From: F1-120-MAGs238 sp964484185
GTDB lineage: Bacteria; Planctomycetota; Phycisphaerae; Phycisphaerales; UBA1924
Assembly (NCBI GenBank): GCA_964484185.1
Contig: CAZAEQ010000009.1
Coordinates: 1 to 64,000, forward strand
Reading direction: 5' to 3'
Length of the DNA: 64,000 bases
The first letter of the stretch is position 1. Every line of letters starts with the position of its first letter. The notes under the pieces were generated by a model. The model worked only from the letters and a program-made list of their open reading frames with translations, was not told the origin of the DNA and did not search any database. Shown here in pieces: positions 54,540-63,946 of the stretch. The position numbers and the translations under genes were made by a program.

Positions 54540-55823
54540 TCATTCACTCAAGGTATAACACCGTGTCGCGGCAAGCTTCCGCCGCAGTTCCGCGCGGAAG
54601 TCCGGATGTGCGATCGAGATCAGGGCTTCGCCCCGCTGCCGGAGCGTGAGCCCATGCAGATTCACCGCGCCATACTCGGTGACGACCCAGTGGACATGCC
54701 CGCGTGTCGTGACGACCCCGGCGCCGGGCGCGAGCTCAGCGGTGATCCGTGAGATCCTGCCGCCCGCCGCCGTTGAAGGTAATGCGATGATCGCCTTGCC
54801 CCCTTCCGAAAGTGCCGCCCCGCGGACGAAGTCCAACTGGCCGCCAATGCCCGAATAGATCCGGTGGCCGATCGAATCGGCGCAGACCTGACCGGTCAAA
54901 TCAATCTCCAGCGCGCTGTTGATTGCGGTGACCTTTGGGTTTCTGCGGATGAGCGCGGTGTCGTTGGTCCGATCGCAGGGGTGAAACTCAACCAGTGGGT
55001 TGTCATGGAGGTAGTCGAACAGTTTCTTTGTGCCCAGCGCAAAGCTCGTGACTGTCCGGCCGGGGTGGACGCGCTTGTGCCTGTTGGTAATGACGCCGCC
55101 TTCGACCAGTGGGATCAGACCGTCGGAGAACATCTCGGTGTGCACGCCAAGCTCATGCTTGTTGCCCAGCCGCGCCAGCACGGCGTCGGGGATCGCGCCG
55201 ATTCCCATCTGCAGAGTCGCGCCATTTTCAACTAGTCCCCCGATGATCTCTCCGATATGTGCCTCGACTGGGCCCACCTCCCCGCGGGAGTGTTCGGGAA
55301 GTGCGCGATCCAGATGGACCCACGCCGCCAGACGCTTGGAGGCTACAACTGTATTTCCGCTTGTTCGCGGCATCTGCGCGTTGACTTCAGCAATCACTAA
55401 CCCCGCGCAATCGACCGCAGCCCGCGCTGCGTCGCAGGATGTGCCCAGCGTGTGCAGGCCGTGCCGGTCCGCCGGTGAAAGCTGCACGATCGCGGCATCG
55501 AGCTTGATCCGGCCCGAGTAGAAAAGGCCTGGAATATCGGAGAGAAACACGGGCATGAAGTCGGCACGCCCTTCCTGCACCGCAGCTCGCGCGGCCGCGC
55601 CGGTGAAAAAGGACACCGATCGGATGCGCCCTTGAACTTCCGGTGCCAGGAAAGATCCGGTACCGTCAGTGTGAAGGTGATAGAGCGTCACATCACGCAG
55701 GTCTTCACGCGCGGCGAGCGCATCGAGCAAGGTGATCGGTGTGGCCGCGGCACCGTGCACGAAAATACGCATGCCGCTGCGGATCAGATTCACAGCATCC
55801 GCCGGAGAGTTTGCTAAAGCCAT
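54540..55823 (-). CDS. Acetyl-CoA hydrolase/transferase family protein
   Basis: The 427-residue cytoplasmic enzyme matches the CoA-transferase family that includes 4-hydroxybutyrate and succinyl-CoA:acetate transferases: MRIFVHGAAATPITLLDALA, GATLQMGIGAIPDAVLARLG, ELGVHTEMFSDGLIPLVEGG with the likely active-site Glu, and SGIGGQLDFVRGAALSEGGK, ending GRISRITAEL and HWVVTEYGAVNLHG. Exact acyl acceptor is unknown. It stands alone on the minus strand. Confidence 0.9.
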   Translation of the reverse strand: MALANSPADAVNLIRSGMRIFVHGAAATPITLLDALAAREDLRDVTLYHLHTDGTGSFLAPEVQGRIRSVSFFTGAAARAAVQEGRADFMPVFLSDIPGLFYSGRIKLDAAIVQLSPADRHGLHTLGTSCDAARAAVDCAGLVIAEVNAQMPRTSGNTVVASKRLAAWVHLDRALPEHSRGEVGPVEAHIGEIIGGLVENGATLQMGIGAIPDAVLARLGNKHELGVHTEMFSDGLIPLVEGGVITNRHKRVHPGRTVTSFALGTKKLFDYLHDNPLVEFHPCDRTNDTALIRRNPKVTAINSALEIDLTGQVCADSIGHRIYSGIGGQLDFVRGAALSEGGKAIIALPSTAAGGRISRITAELAPGAGVVTTRGHVHWVVTEYGAVNLHGLTLRQRGEALISIAHPDFRAELRRKLAATRCYTLSE

Positions 55824-56065
55824 GAAGAAAATCTCTCAATTGTTTTCGTTGTTGTACGGGTCGAAACCTTCGCAGCACAATGCTACTCCTGTTTGAAGTC
55901 CTTGGACGTGCCCCGAGGATTTTCTGCTGGCCGTACAACTGTCTGAACCTACATCGCGGACACCATTTCGCATCGACACATCCGGGGTTCACACAAGGAG
56001 GTGCTGCGGCGGAGCCCGTGAAAGTCAATCTCCGGAAGTTCCGGTTCTTGCAGGTGTTGCGATCA

Positions 56066-58093
56066 CTATTGCCGGGTCTTTCCGATGATGCTGCGGATTC
56101 CCTTTTCGGACGGCTGGTCGTAAAGCTCCGGTGACTGATAGGCGCCGAGTTCCTTTGCCTCTTTCGCAAGTTCGACGGGTGCACCGTATCGGCGCAGCCA
56201 GCGGTCATTGCGGACCGCCTCGACTCGCCAGGAAACTTTGGCTGCGGGCTGGCCGCCGGCGATGCGGAACGAACAGGTGGGGACAGCTTCAGCGGGCTCC
56301 GCGATCTCGCCTGCGGCGAGCGCCTGCTCGTCGATCTCACTGGCGATGTGGAGCATGGGCATTGGTGCACCGATAGCTGTGAGCAAATATCGCGGATCCT
56401 TATTGATGCGGCCAAAGTAGGCTGGCATCTCAACGTATGCCTCGCCAGCATCGTCAAGTTTCACTGTTCCTGAATAGGTGTTGAGCACTTCAGCCGATTC
56501 CGTGCAGTAGTGCAACAAGTATTTTTTTTCGGGGTCCAAGGGATGATCGATACGGAATGCCTTGGTTCCGGAAGCGCCGAATCGCCCCGCCGCATAAACG
56601 GCATAGTCATTTGGGTCGACTGTGTCTCCATAGACACCATAAGTAGTTGCTCCGGGGGCCGGGTACGTCGCTTCTCCTACCACTCCTCGACCGTCAAACG
56701 CATCGGATATTCCGTGAACTCCCCAGCCACCAGAGGTGGAGTACGCCCTTGCCACAACCCCGGCTCCATCGGCGCTGAATGTCTCAAATCGTCCGCCGGT
56801 GGCAGGACCGGTTGTTGCGGTAGCCATTCCCTGCACGCCGCGACCATTGGGGCTGGCAGTTTCAAATCTACCGCCAAACGTAGATCCGGACGTGGCGATA
56901 GCCATACCTTGGACACCGCGGCCGTTCGTGCTGCTGCTTTCGAAGTATCCACCCCAGCTGAGGCCGGTCGCCGCGCTGGCCAGACCGTATACGGCGCGTC
57001 CGTCTGGGCTCGCGGCGTCGAAGTATCCACCGTAGGTTGAACCCGATGTTGCGTTAGCGCGGGCATAGAGAGCGCGGCCCTCGGTGCTTTCGGTGCGGAA
57101 CCAGCCGCCGTAGGTCGTTCCGGTTGTTGCAAAAGTCCAGCCAGAGATGCCTATTCCTGCAGTGCTGTTGTTCCAGAACTCGCCGGAAATAGTTCCACCT
57201 GAGCTGGCGCTCGCGGTGGCAAAGAGCCCGCGCCCAGCCGTGCTCGTGCTCTCGAAGACGCCGCCCATGGTTGCGCCTGAGGCAGCGGTTGACATGCCGC
57301 GCACGCCAGCGCTGAACAACGCTGTGGAATTGTTCGTGCCTTTGACCACAGCGTCGCTTGTGGTGCCGCTGAGGGCGAGTGGATTGGGGACCTGCTGGAG
57401 GAACGCCGATGAGTCAAGTCCGTCGAGCAAATCGGCGTTCAGGTTTGAGACAAGATTGCTACTGGAAACGAGGAATGGCGGTCCGCCAGCTGATGCAAAA
57501 CTTGGAGCGACCGCAAAAGTTCTGGTGGACGTGAAAGTCTGAGGTAAGTTCAGCTGGGCCACATTGGTTGAAAGCCTGGAATCAGCGAGCACTCCCGTCA
57601 AGTTCGCGGCGTTCCTGTAAAAAGTGCCATCCTGCCCGTTCAGATTTGATGCATTGGTCGCACTGGACGACGTCGCCGCGGTCGAAGCGCTTAATGCGAA
57701 CAGGGAATTTGGAGCGCCCGTCAGTTCCTGCCTTGGCGAGAGAAGAGTGAATCCCAGTGTGTTGGAACATGCAAGTCCGGTGTCATTGCGGACTTCGATT
57801 TCCAGGAAACGCTTCTGGCCGGCGAACTGGGGACCAAAGTCAAGAGTTACCGAGAACCTTCCATTCGCGACATTGATATTGTCTGAGCAGAGCATTGTTC
57901 CGACTTGATTTCCAGCGGCAGCGGCATCGTAAAGTCGAAATCGAATGTCGTAGATACCAGTTGCCGGCACCCCACCGCTCGCGAGTTCACCCTGATATGT
58001 GAAGGACGTGCTTATGGGAGTCTGCGCATGTGCGCTGACAGCCGCGAACATGGTGATACCTGCCGAGAAGATGATCGATGCAATCTTGCCCAC
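56066..58093 (-). CDS. Secreted protein with about 25-residue tail-fibre-like repeats
   Basis: The 675-residue protein has a signal peptide (about 1-24, ending SAHAQ) and an N-terminal domain of the type FTYQGELASGGVPATGIYDI with FLEIEVRNDTG. A long region then repeats units like GGYFESSSTNGRGVQGMA and GGRFETASPNGRGVQGMA, with YGGYFDAASPDGRAVYGLA. The C-terminus is a conserved block (AFRIDHPLDPEKKYLLHYCT; SGTVKLDDAGEAYVEMPAYF; KVSWRVEAVRNDRW) seen at the end of many repetitive bacterial surface proteins. GTG 58093 with AGGAG seven bases upstream is the start. It likely forms a surface or extracellular fibre. Confidence 0.8.
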   Translation of the reverse strand: MGKIASIIFSAGITMFAAVSAHAQTPISTSFTYQGELASGGVPATGIYDIRFRLYDAAAAGNQVGTMLCSDNINVANGRFSVTLDFGPQFAGQKRFLEIEVRNDTGLACSNTLGFTLLSPRQELTGAPNSLFALSASTAATSSSATNASNLNGQDGTFYRNAANLTGVLADSRLSTNVAQLNLPQTFTSTRTFAVAPSFASAGGPPFLVSSSNLVSNLNADLLDGLDSSAFLQQVPNPLALSGTTSDAVVKGTNNSTALFSAGVRGMSTAASGATMGGVFESTSTAGRGLFATASASSGGTISGEFWNNSTAGIGISGWTFATTGTTYGGWFRTESTEGRALYARANATSGSTYGGYFDAASPDGRAVYGLASAATGLSWGGYFESSSTNGRGVQGMAIATSGSTFGGRFETASPNGRGVQGMATATTGPATGGRFETFSADGAGVVARAYSTSGGWGVHGISDAFDGRGVVGEATYPAPGATTYGVYGDTVDPNDYAVYAAGRFGASGTKAFRIDHPLDPEKKYLLHYCTESAEVLNTYSGTVKLDDAGEAYVEMPAYFGRINKDPRYLLTAIGAPMPMLHIASEIDEQALAAGEIAEPAEAVPTCSFRIAGGQPAAKVSWRVEAVRNDRWLRRYGAPVELAKEAKELGAYQSPELYDQPSEKGIRSIIGKTRQ

Positions 58094-58305
58094 TGAAAGC
58101 TCCTTTCTGAGCTTGGTGTGCCAGCCCTTTGGCTGGCCACTACGAGCCAGAATACCACGGATTGCAAGGCACACGCAAGTCTTTCCTTGGGGAACCTGAC
58201 CTCATTGACATCAGAATGTCTCAGGTACTCAGAGTCTTCAATTCGAGGTTTGGGCAGCGGAAGTCAAAGGCCTGTTGCGGAAGTCGCATGCCGGTCGGTT
58301 CTGGT

Positions 58306-58938
58306 TTACTTGCGAAGTTTGATATCCTGATGTGCGATCATCTGCGCGGGAAGTCCGGAGCTGGCACTCAATTTCGCTGCGGGCGACGATGTGCTCGGCT
58401 GGAGTGACGCCGCAATTTGGTCAACGGGAATACTGAGTGCGCGATCGATGAAGTCGGTTGGCGCTGGGGCAGGCGGAATCAGATGTTCGAGTTGAGACAC
58501 CACCTTTGGTCGAGGCGATTTATGTGGCGCGAGTGTTGCCGTGGCGAAGCGGCCGAGCTGGCTGGTGGCCAGGCGGAGGAAGTTTATCGCTTTGGCGTGT
58601 TTTGATTCGTCGATTGGGCCGCTGGCGGGAATCGCAGTCTGACTGACGAGGTCGAGACAGACGGTTTTCATCTTTTCAATCGCGAAATCGCGGGCTTTCA
58701 GGGCGTTGACGGAGAGGGCTGAACGCACTGATTCATGGAGCGCTTCGAGCATTTCTTTGACCTGGCGGGATGTGAGGAATTCGAGGACTTGCCGCGAAGT
58801 GAGGGAGAAATGCTGCTTGAGCGCAGTCATTTCGCAGCGATTTTCGAGGAAGAAGAGGAGGTAGTCGGCGTAGTGGTCGGAGATGGCGGTTGGGGTTGGA
58901 AGGGAAATAACGGCTGATTGATGCGGTGTGTTTTTCAT
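58306..58938 (-). CDS. Hypothetical protein, possible helix-turn-helix
   Basis: The 210-residue soluble protein has a helical N-terminal half, YADYLLFFLENRCEMTALKQ followed by HFSLTSRQVLEFLTSRQVKE, which could hold a helix-turn-helix. A Pro-rich C-terminal half (LIPPAPAPTDFIDRA) follows. No family was recognised. It is divergent from the aminotransferase gene; the perfect palindrome at 59006-59032 lies in the shared intergenic region and could be an operator for it. Confidence 0.6.
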   Translation of the reverse strand: MKNTPHQSAVISLPTPTAISDHYADYLLFFLENRCEMTALKQHFSLTSRQVLEFLTSRQVKEMLEALHESVRSALSVNALKARDFAIEKMKTVCLDLVSQTAIPASGPIDESKHAKAINFLRLATSQLGRFATATLAPHKSPRPKVVSQLEHLIPPAPAPTDFIDRALSIPVDQIAASLQPSTSSPAAKLSASSGLPAQMIAHQDIKLRK

Positions 58939-59005
58939 GTCCTGAAGATAGAAGATTTTTCAGGGCTTGGCAAGTCGATTTTTTTTGGAAGTTCAGATTT
59001 TGGCC

Positions 59006-59032
59006 TCAGACTGACACCAGGTGTCAGTCTGA
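59006..59032. promoter_or_regulatory. Perfect 27-bp palindrome between divergent genes
   Basis: Arms TCAGACTGACACC and GGTGTCAGTCTGA are exact reverse complements around a single A. It lies 68 bases upstream of the 58306-58938 gene start and 130 bases upstream of the aminotransferase start. It has no T-run and so is not a normal terminator. It may be an operator or a dispersed palindrome. Confidence 0.6.
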
Positions 59033-59161
59033 CCGCGTTTTTGATACAAATAAATCTGAAAAATGGCATATTGCTTTTGGGTGTTTTGGCGAGCCGAGAG
59101 GCAAATTCCGGGTGATTCGGAGCTAGGACGCACGGAACGCCACTTTGGTACACTGCTGAGC

Positions 59162-60418
59162 ATGAACACCCCGTCTCCCTTAGACCGTCGGTCGTTTCTA
59201 GCCACGATCAGTGCCTTGTCTGCGGCACAGATTTGCAGCGCGGGGCTGAGGCAGAACTCCGGGCACACCACTCGACCAGAATTGCACTCGGATGTAAGCC
59301 GCGGACTGGCGAGTGCCACGGATGTGCTCCTCGCGCCTGGTCTTGCGTATTTGCAGACGGGCAGCGTTGGCCCTTCTCCAAAACCTGTGGTAGACAGCAC
59401 GATCGCAGCATTTATGGAACTAGAGAAGAATCCGGTACACCAGGCGTATCGACTGCAGCCACCTGCGCTCGAGCAAGTCCGGGACAAAGCGGCCGCGATG
59501 CTCCGATGTACGCGCAATGAGATTGTTCTGACGCGCGGCACAACTGATGGAATGAACTGCGTCGCCGCGGGTTTGAATCTCGTGGCAGGCGATCGAGTGC
59601 TTACAACCGACCACGAGCACGGCGGCGGACACCACTGCTGGGACTACCTGGTGAAGCGACGCGGGATCATTCTCGACAAAGTTTCCATTCCACTCGGCGA
59701 TTACAACACATCAGAAATAGTCGATCGCTTTCGCAAGGCAATCACGCCGCGAACTCGCGTGTTTTCATTTTCTCATGTGCTGTACACAACGGGCCTGGTC
59801 ATGCCTGTTTTGGAATTGTCCACACTGGCGCGTGAGCACGGGTGCCTCGCAATCGTTGATGGTGCACAGGCGTTCGGAGGCATTGACGTCGATGTACGGA
59901 CACTTGGGTGTCATGTCTACGCGACCTGCGGCCACAAGTGGATGCTCGGACCCAAAGGAACGGGGTTGGTTTTCCTTCGGGAAGATGCGAGAGAACGAGT
60001 ACAGCTCTTTGCGGAACAGGCCGGTCGCGAGGCTCAAAGCGATTCGACGGGTCTAATCAATCTATCGGGGGTGATTGGTCTTGGCGCGGCGATTGACTAC
60101 AACCATGCAATCGGCATTGGGAAAATCCAGACACATAACCTCGAACTGCGAAATCGCCTTTTTGAAATGCTGGGAAGTGTCCCCAAAATTCGCATCGTCA
60201 GCCCGCCACCTGGCCCGACGGCTTCAGCCTTGCTCACCGTACAACTAGGCGAGGGAATCAACCCTCGCGAGTTCATCGGGAAGATGCTTGAGAAGCACCA
60301 GGTCGTACTGAAAGCGCTTCCGACCTTGCCTAATGGCCTGCGGTTTTCTATGCACCTTTTCAATTCCATGCAGGATGTCGAGCAAGCCGTTAAAGGCCTT
60401 GGGATCGAACTTTCGTAA
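59162..60418 (+). CDS. Class V aminotransferase, exported type
   Basis: The 418-residue PLP enzyme begins with a Tat-like leader (LDRRSFLATISALSAAQICS). The fold is that of class V aminotransferases/isopenicillin N epimerase-like proteins: RGTTDGMNCVAAGLNLVAGD, TTDHEHGGGHHCWDYLV, SHVLYTTGLVMPVLEL, IVDGAQAFGGIDVDVR, and CGHKWMLGPKGTG with the PLP lysine. ATG 59162 is chosen because it opens the leader. The substrate is unknown. Confidence 0.85.
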   Translation: MNTPSPLDRRSFLATISALSAAQICSAGLRQNSGHTTRPELHSDVSRGLASATDVLLAPGLAYLQTGSVGPSPKPVVDSTIAAFMELEKNPVHQAYRLQPPALEQVRDKAAAMLRCTRNEIVLTRGTTDGMNCVAAGLNLVAGDRVLTTDHEHGGGHHCWDYLVKRRGIILDKVSIPLGDYNTSEIVDRFRKAITPRTRVFSFSHVLYTTGLVMPVLELSTLAREHGCLAIVDGAQAFGGIDVDVRTLGCHVYATCGHKWMLGPKGTGLVFLREDARERVQLFAEQAGREAQSDSTGLINLSGVIGLGAAIDYNHAIGIGKIQTHNLELRNRLFEMLGSVPKIRIVSPPPGPTASALLTVQLGEGINPREFIGKMLEKHQVVLKALPTLPNGLRFSMHLFNSMQDVEQAVKGLGIELS

Positions 60419-60499
60419 GTTAACTGGATGACGATTTTTCGATGGTCCGTGCGAGGCGAGCCGGTCGTAAGATTCGCAGCTTGACAGGAGATTATTTCA

Positions 60500-61468
60500 A
60501 TGCACTTTCGCCCTTGGCTTGTTACAGCGGTTATGTCCGTCGCAACGCTTTGTGTTCTTTCAGTGGCAAGTGCTTCCGAGTCAAGCTCGGTTGCAGCCAC
60601 CTCCAACACAGGTTCGGTCGTCTCAGACGATTTGAAAAAGCTGGACGGCGAATGGATCTTTGTCGAAGACAAGACTCCTGACCACACTCTCGAACAATTA
60701 GGCCCACCCATGGCCTCCAAATTCTCGATGCGTGTTGAAGAGGGTGCGGTCATCCTGAACGGGCATGGCTCTGGGCACAAAGATGTTCGCATCGCGGTTG
60801 ATGGCACGATCACCGAAGTCAAAGAGCCCAAGACGATCTCTCGCTACAGCGGCTCGTGGAAGGACGAGACGTTCGAGTACAAAGTTGATTTCGAGCGTGT
60901 GGGTGGCGGTCCTGACGGGTCGATCCGATGGATTCGCAGGAGTTTCCGGATGACGCCCGAAGGATTGCTTGTGCGCGTTGCGTACGAACGGTCCGCTGGG
61001 GGGGCGGGGACAGAAGCGGTTGGGCTTTACCGCCACGCAGAGGACATCGCGATGCCGACACCAGTCAAAGCCGCGATCGGCGACATGGCGTGGCTGGCAG
61101 GCGCGTGGTTCGGAACCAGGAGCACGGGGTCAACGAACGAAGAGCACTGGAGTCCGCCGCTGGGTGGGGCAATGTTGGCAGTGTCGCGCTCGGTCAACAC
61201 CAGCGGCAAGATGTTCGCATTTGAGTATCTGCGCATCGTCGAACGTGATGGCGGGCTGGTCTATATCGCGCAGCCCGGCGGCGCAAAGGGGACCGAGTTT
61301 GTGCTCACCGAGATCACGCCAACCCGCGCGGTGTTCGAGAATCCGCGACACGACTACCCGAATCGCATCGTGTACGAACTTTCGGCCGAAGGTGACCTCT
61401 CCGCCACGATCGGCCAGACCAAGGGGGGCACGCCCCGGCGCTTCGAGTTCAAACGCGAAGGCAAATAG
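60500..61468 (+). CDS. Secreted DUF6265-domain protein
   Basis: The 322-residue protein has a signal peptide (about 1-26, ending VASAS). A lipocalin-like first domain (KKLDGEWIFVEDKTPDHTLE; YKVDFERVGGGPDGSIRWIR) is followed by a DUF6265 domain: MAWLAGAWFGTRSTGSTNEE, HWSPPLGGAMLAVSRSVNT, FEYLRIVERDGGLVYIAQPG and VFENPRHDYPNRIVYEL. GGAG lies nine bases before ATG 60500. Function unknown; probably periplasmic. Confidence 0.8.
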   Translation: MHFRPWLVTAVMSVATLCVLSVASASESSSVAATSNTGSVVSDDLKKLDGEWIFVEDKTPDHTLEQLGPPMASKFSMRVEEGAVILNGHGSGHKDVRIAVDGTITEVKEPKTISRYSGSWKDETFEYKVDFERVGGGPDGSIRWIRRSFRMTPEGLLVRVAYERSAGGAGTEAVGLYRHAEDIAMPTPVKAAIGDMAWLAGAWFGTRSTGSTNEEHWSPPLGGAMLAVSRSVNTSGKMFAFEYLRIVERDGGLVYIAQPGGAKGTEFVLTEITPTRAVFENPRHDYPNRIVYELSAEGDLSATIGQTKGGTPRRFEFKREGK

Positions 61469-61511
61469 AAGATGCCGAGCTTGAACCCGGAGTCATCAAT
61501 GGCGAAGCTAC

Positions 61512-63395
61512 TTATCGTTTTCTAAGCGTTATTGATCGGATGTTTCCCGCCGCTTCCGCAGGTTTGGTAAGAACCGACACAATCAACGTGTGTTCACCCG
61601 CATCGAGCTTTACGTTTCCGAGTGTTATTGTCCGATACTGGTGCCAACCGCCGGTAGCTGGTACGGTGAACGCCAAGTCACCTGATGGGGTCTGCAGTTT
61701 CATTGCCGCACCAGCAGAAGCATCCGCGCACCCGATCTCTATTTCTACCTGGTATTCTCCATGCTGATCTGCGGCGATGCCAACAGGGAATTTGGCGATT
61801 GCGCTGGCATCTAGCCAGTAGCCGAGGTTGTACTTTACATCTTCCACCGCTCCGACCTGCTCGACACGGAGTGATGGCCCTTCGAGAACGGCGTCATGCG
61901 GCAGGAGCGTGAGCACGTCATCTTTTCCAGGAGTCACCAAGACAGGCAAGGGGTACACATCTCCGTCGAGTTCCAACTTCACGACAGTGCACGCAGGATC
62001 AACAGCGTGCTGTGGCAATTGCAATTCCAATCGATGCCCTTCGCGGTCTCTCTTACTTATTGATATCTCTCCTTGACGGCCGAGCACGCGAGCACTCTTG
62101 ACGACGCCATGCATCGGCACAGCGAGTCGCCCATCAGTTGGCCAATCAAACACCATGAGGTACAGCACTCCCGGCTTTTGGGTTGCTCTGCCCCAGGGCA
62201 GGCGGGCGAAGGGACTGGCGGTGGTGCCGTAGATTGCTTCGGAGTTCACCTTCATCCAGGCACCAGTGGCACGAAGCGTTGCTTGCGCTGCATCGGGCAC
62301 TTTTCCATGCGAGTCAGGGCCGATATTAAGCAGCAGATTGCCGCCTTTTGAAACAACATCGCAGAGCAGCCGCACGATAGTGGTCTTATCTTTCCAATGC
62401 GTGTCGTGGGAGCTATATCCGTACGACTCGTTGAGCGTGTGATTCACTTCCCAATCCATACCGGGAAGTCCGGTTGGAGGGACATACTTCTCTGGCGTTC
62501 CGTAGTCCCCGCTCTTGTTTTCAAGCCCTTCAAAGAGCCGGTTGTTGACGACGATGCCCGGTTGTTTCGTTCGCAGGTCAGCCAACAACTCCGATGCGCC
62601 CCACGCCTTGCCTTGACGCTGCTGATCTGAGTAGTCGAACCAGATTGTGCAGAGCGGCCCGTAGTTTGATAACAGCTCGTTTACATGGCCGCGGATGTAA
62701 TCGATATATGCGGCGTGGTTTCGCTGGTGCTCGACTTTAGGATATGCCGGAATTGCCATTTCATAGGCATCAGGATGTTGCCAATCGAGCAATGAGTAGT
62801 AGAAACCCGCACGCAGGCCGCGTGAACGCATAGATTCAGCGAATTCACGAGCCATATCTCGACCGGGCGGCGAGATATTCGTGCTTTCGGTGATTTTGTT
62901 GGCAAGCGAATATTCCGCTTTTGAATTAAAGAGTGTGAAACCGTCGTGATGTTTTGAAGTCATCACGGCGTATCGCATGCCAGCTTCCTTGGCAAGGTCA
63001 GCCCATGTATCGGTCACACCTGGATCAGGCGTGAAGAGAGGCTTCATTGTTCGCGCATACTCATCGCAGGGCACAGCGGCCCAATGCTGTATCCACTCTG
63101 CGTAATGCTGCTCGTAGACCTTGGTATTCCAGACTCCACCGGCTCCAGAGTACAGGCCCCAATGGATGAACATCCCAAAGCGTGCATCTCTCCACCACGA
63201 CATGCGCTGGTCGCGGTCGGCGTTCCAAAGAGCCAATTCGGTTTCTTCCCTGGTTGGCTGTTCAGTCGGCTCGGCGGCATTGACAGATGAGGCTACCGCA
63301 CAGAGAGCGGAGATGCTCAAACAGAAATATCGCTTGCGTGAGCCCAAAAGTGTGCCAACAACAGCCACGAAGATTCGCAGATTCGCTCGGTGCAT
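61512..63395 (-). CDS. Alpha-L-fucosidase (GH29)
   Basis: The 627-residue enzyme has a signal peptide (about residues 1-40, ending SSVNAAEP). The GH29 core follows: WWRDARFGMFIHWGLYSGAG, AKEAGMRYAVMTSKHHDGFT, GLRAGFYYSLLDWQHPD, and LCTIWFDYSDQQ, whose WFD Asp is the expected nucleophile, then KGGNLLLNIGPDSHGKV. A beta-sandwich region closes it. ATG 63395 is used; an open frame continues upstream but overlaps another gene. It would release fucose from external polysaccharides such as algal fucans, in periplasm or outside. Confidence 0.92.
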   Translation of the reverse strand: MHRANLRIFVAVVGTLLGSRKRYFCLSISALCAVASSVNAAEPTEQPTREETELALWNADRDQRMSWWRDARFGMFIHWGLYSGAGGVWNTKVYEQHYAEWIQHWAAVPCDEYARTMKPLFTPDPGVTDTWADLAKEAGMRYAVMTSKHHDGFTLFNSKAEYSLANKITESTNISPPGRDMAREFAESMRSRGLRAGFYYSLLDWQHPDAYEMAIPAYPKVEHQRNHAAYIDYIRGHVNELLSNYGPLCTIWFDYSDQQRQGKAWGASELLADLRTKQPGIVVNNRLFEGLENKSGDYGTPEKYVPPTGLPGMDWEVNHTLNESYGYSSHDTHWKDKTTIVRLLCDVVSKGGNLLLNIGPDSHGKVPDAAQATLRATGAWMKVNSEAIYGTTASPFARLPWGRATQKPGVLYLMVFDWPTDGRLAVPMHGVVKSARVLGRQGEISISKRDREGHRLELQLPQHAVDPACTVVKLELDGDVYPLPVLVTPGKDDVLTLLPHDAVLEGPSLRVEQVGAVEDVKYNLGYWLDASAIAKFPVGIAADQHGEYQVEIEIGCADASAGAAMKLQTPSGDLAFTVPATGGWHQYRTITLGNVKLDAGEHTLIVSVLTKPAEAAGNIRSITLRKR

Positions 63396-63472
63396 GGCCG
63401 CATGGTAGGGAGCTGCCCAAGTGCGGCATCTGGTATTTCTGCGTGACTCCCCTTCGGCGCACGCTGAACTCC

Positions 63473-63946
63473 CTACATAACCTTCAAAAGCGCGGTCACC
63501 CACAGGCTCAGGATCAGCAGCGATACTCCCCAGCAACTGCCGACAACTGTCCAGCGTCGCCTTCGCGAGCTCGTGCGAAACCAGCGACGGCAACTCGCAG
63601 AGAGAAACTTGGCGACACCGACTGCATCGACGATGGCGATTGCCAGCGGCGCCCAGATCAGCACCATGCTTTCTTTCTGGTTTGGGAAGCCTTTTTCTAC
63701 CGCGCTGATCAATATCACTACAACGAGCCCCATAGCAAAGCAGACTCCGCAGGCCGCCAGCCCGATCGTCGCCAGCACAAACTGCACGATTGGCGGCTCT
63801 GCGAGCGAGACAGACATGACTAGTTGTTGATGGCACTCCGGGCAGCGGTCGGTTGCGAGGCCGCGCAGGTTGTACGTACATGCGGGACATGCAACATCGC
63901 GTTGCTGTAGATATGCGGCGAGGTATTCGCTCTCTGGGTTCGACAT
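63473..63946 (-). CDS. Membrane protein with N-terminal zinc ribbon
   Basis: The 157-residue protein has an N-terminal zinc ribbon (CPACTYNLRGLATDRCPECH, four cysteines in CxxC pairs) followed by three membrane segments: IVQFVLATIGLAACGVCFAM, then VLIWAPLAIAIVDAVGVAKF and VGSCWGVSLLILSLWVTALL. The ribbon matches that of the gene at 11678. Function unknown. ATG 63946 is preferred over the ATG at 63997, near the window edge, because the conserved NPESEYLAAYLQQR start follows it. Confidence 0.7.
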   Translation of the reverse strand: MSNPESEYLAAYLQQRDVACPACTYNLRGLATDRCPECHQQLVMSVSLAEPPIVQFVLATIGLAACGVCFAMGLVVVILISAVEKGFPNQKESMVLIWAPLAIAIVDAVGVAKFLSASCRRWFRTSSRRRRWTVVGSCWGVSLLILSLWVTALLKVM

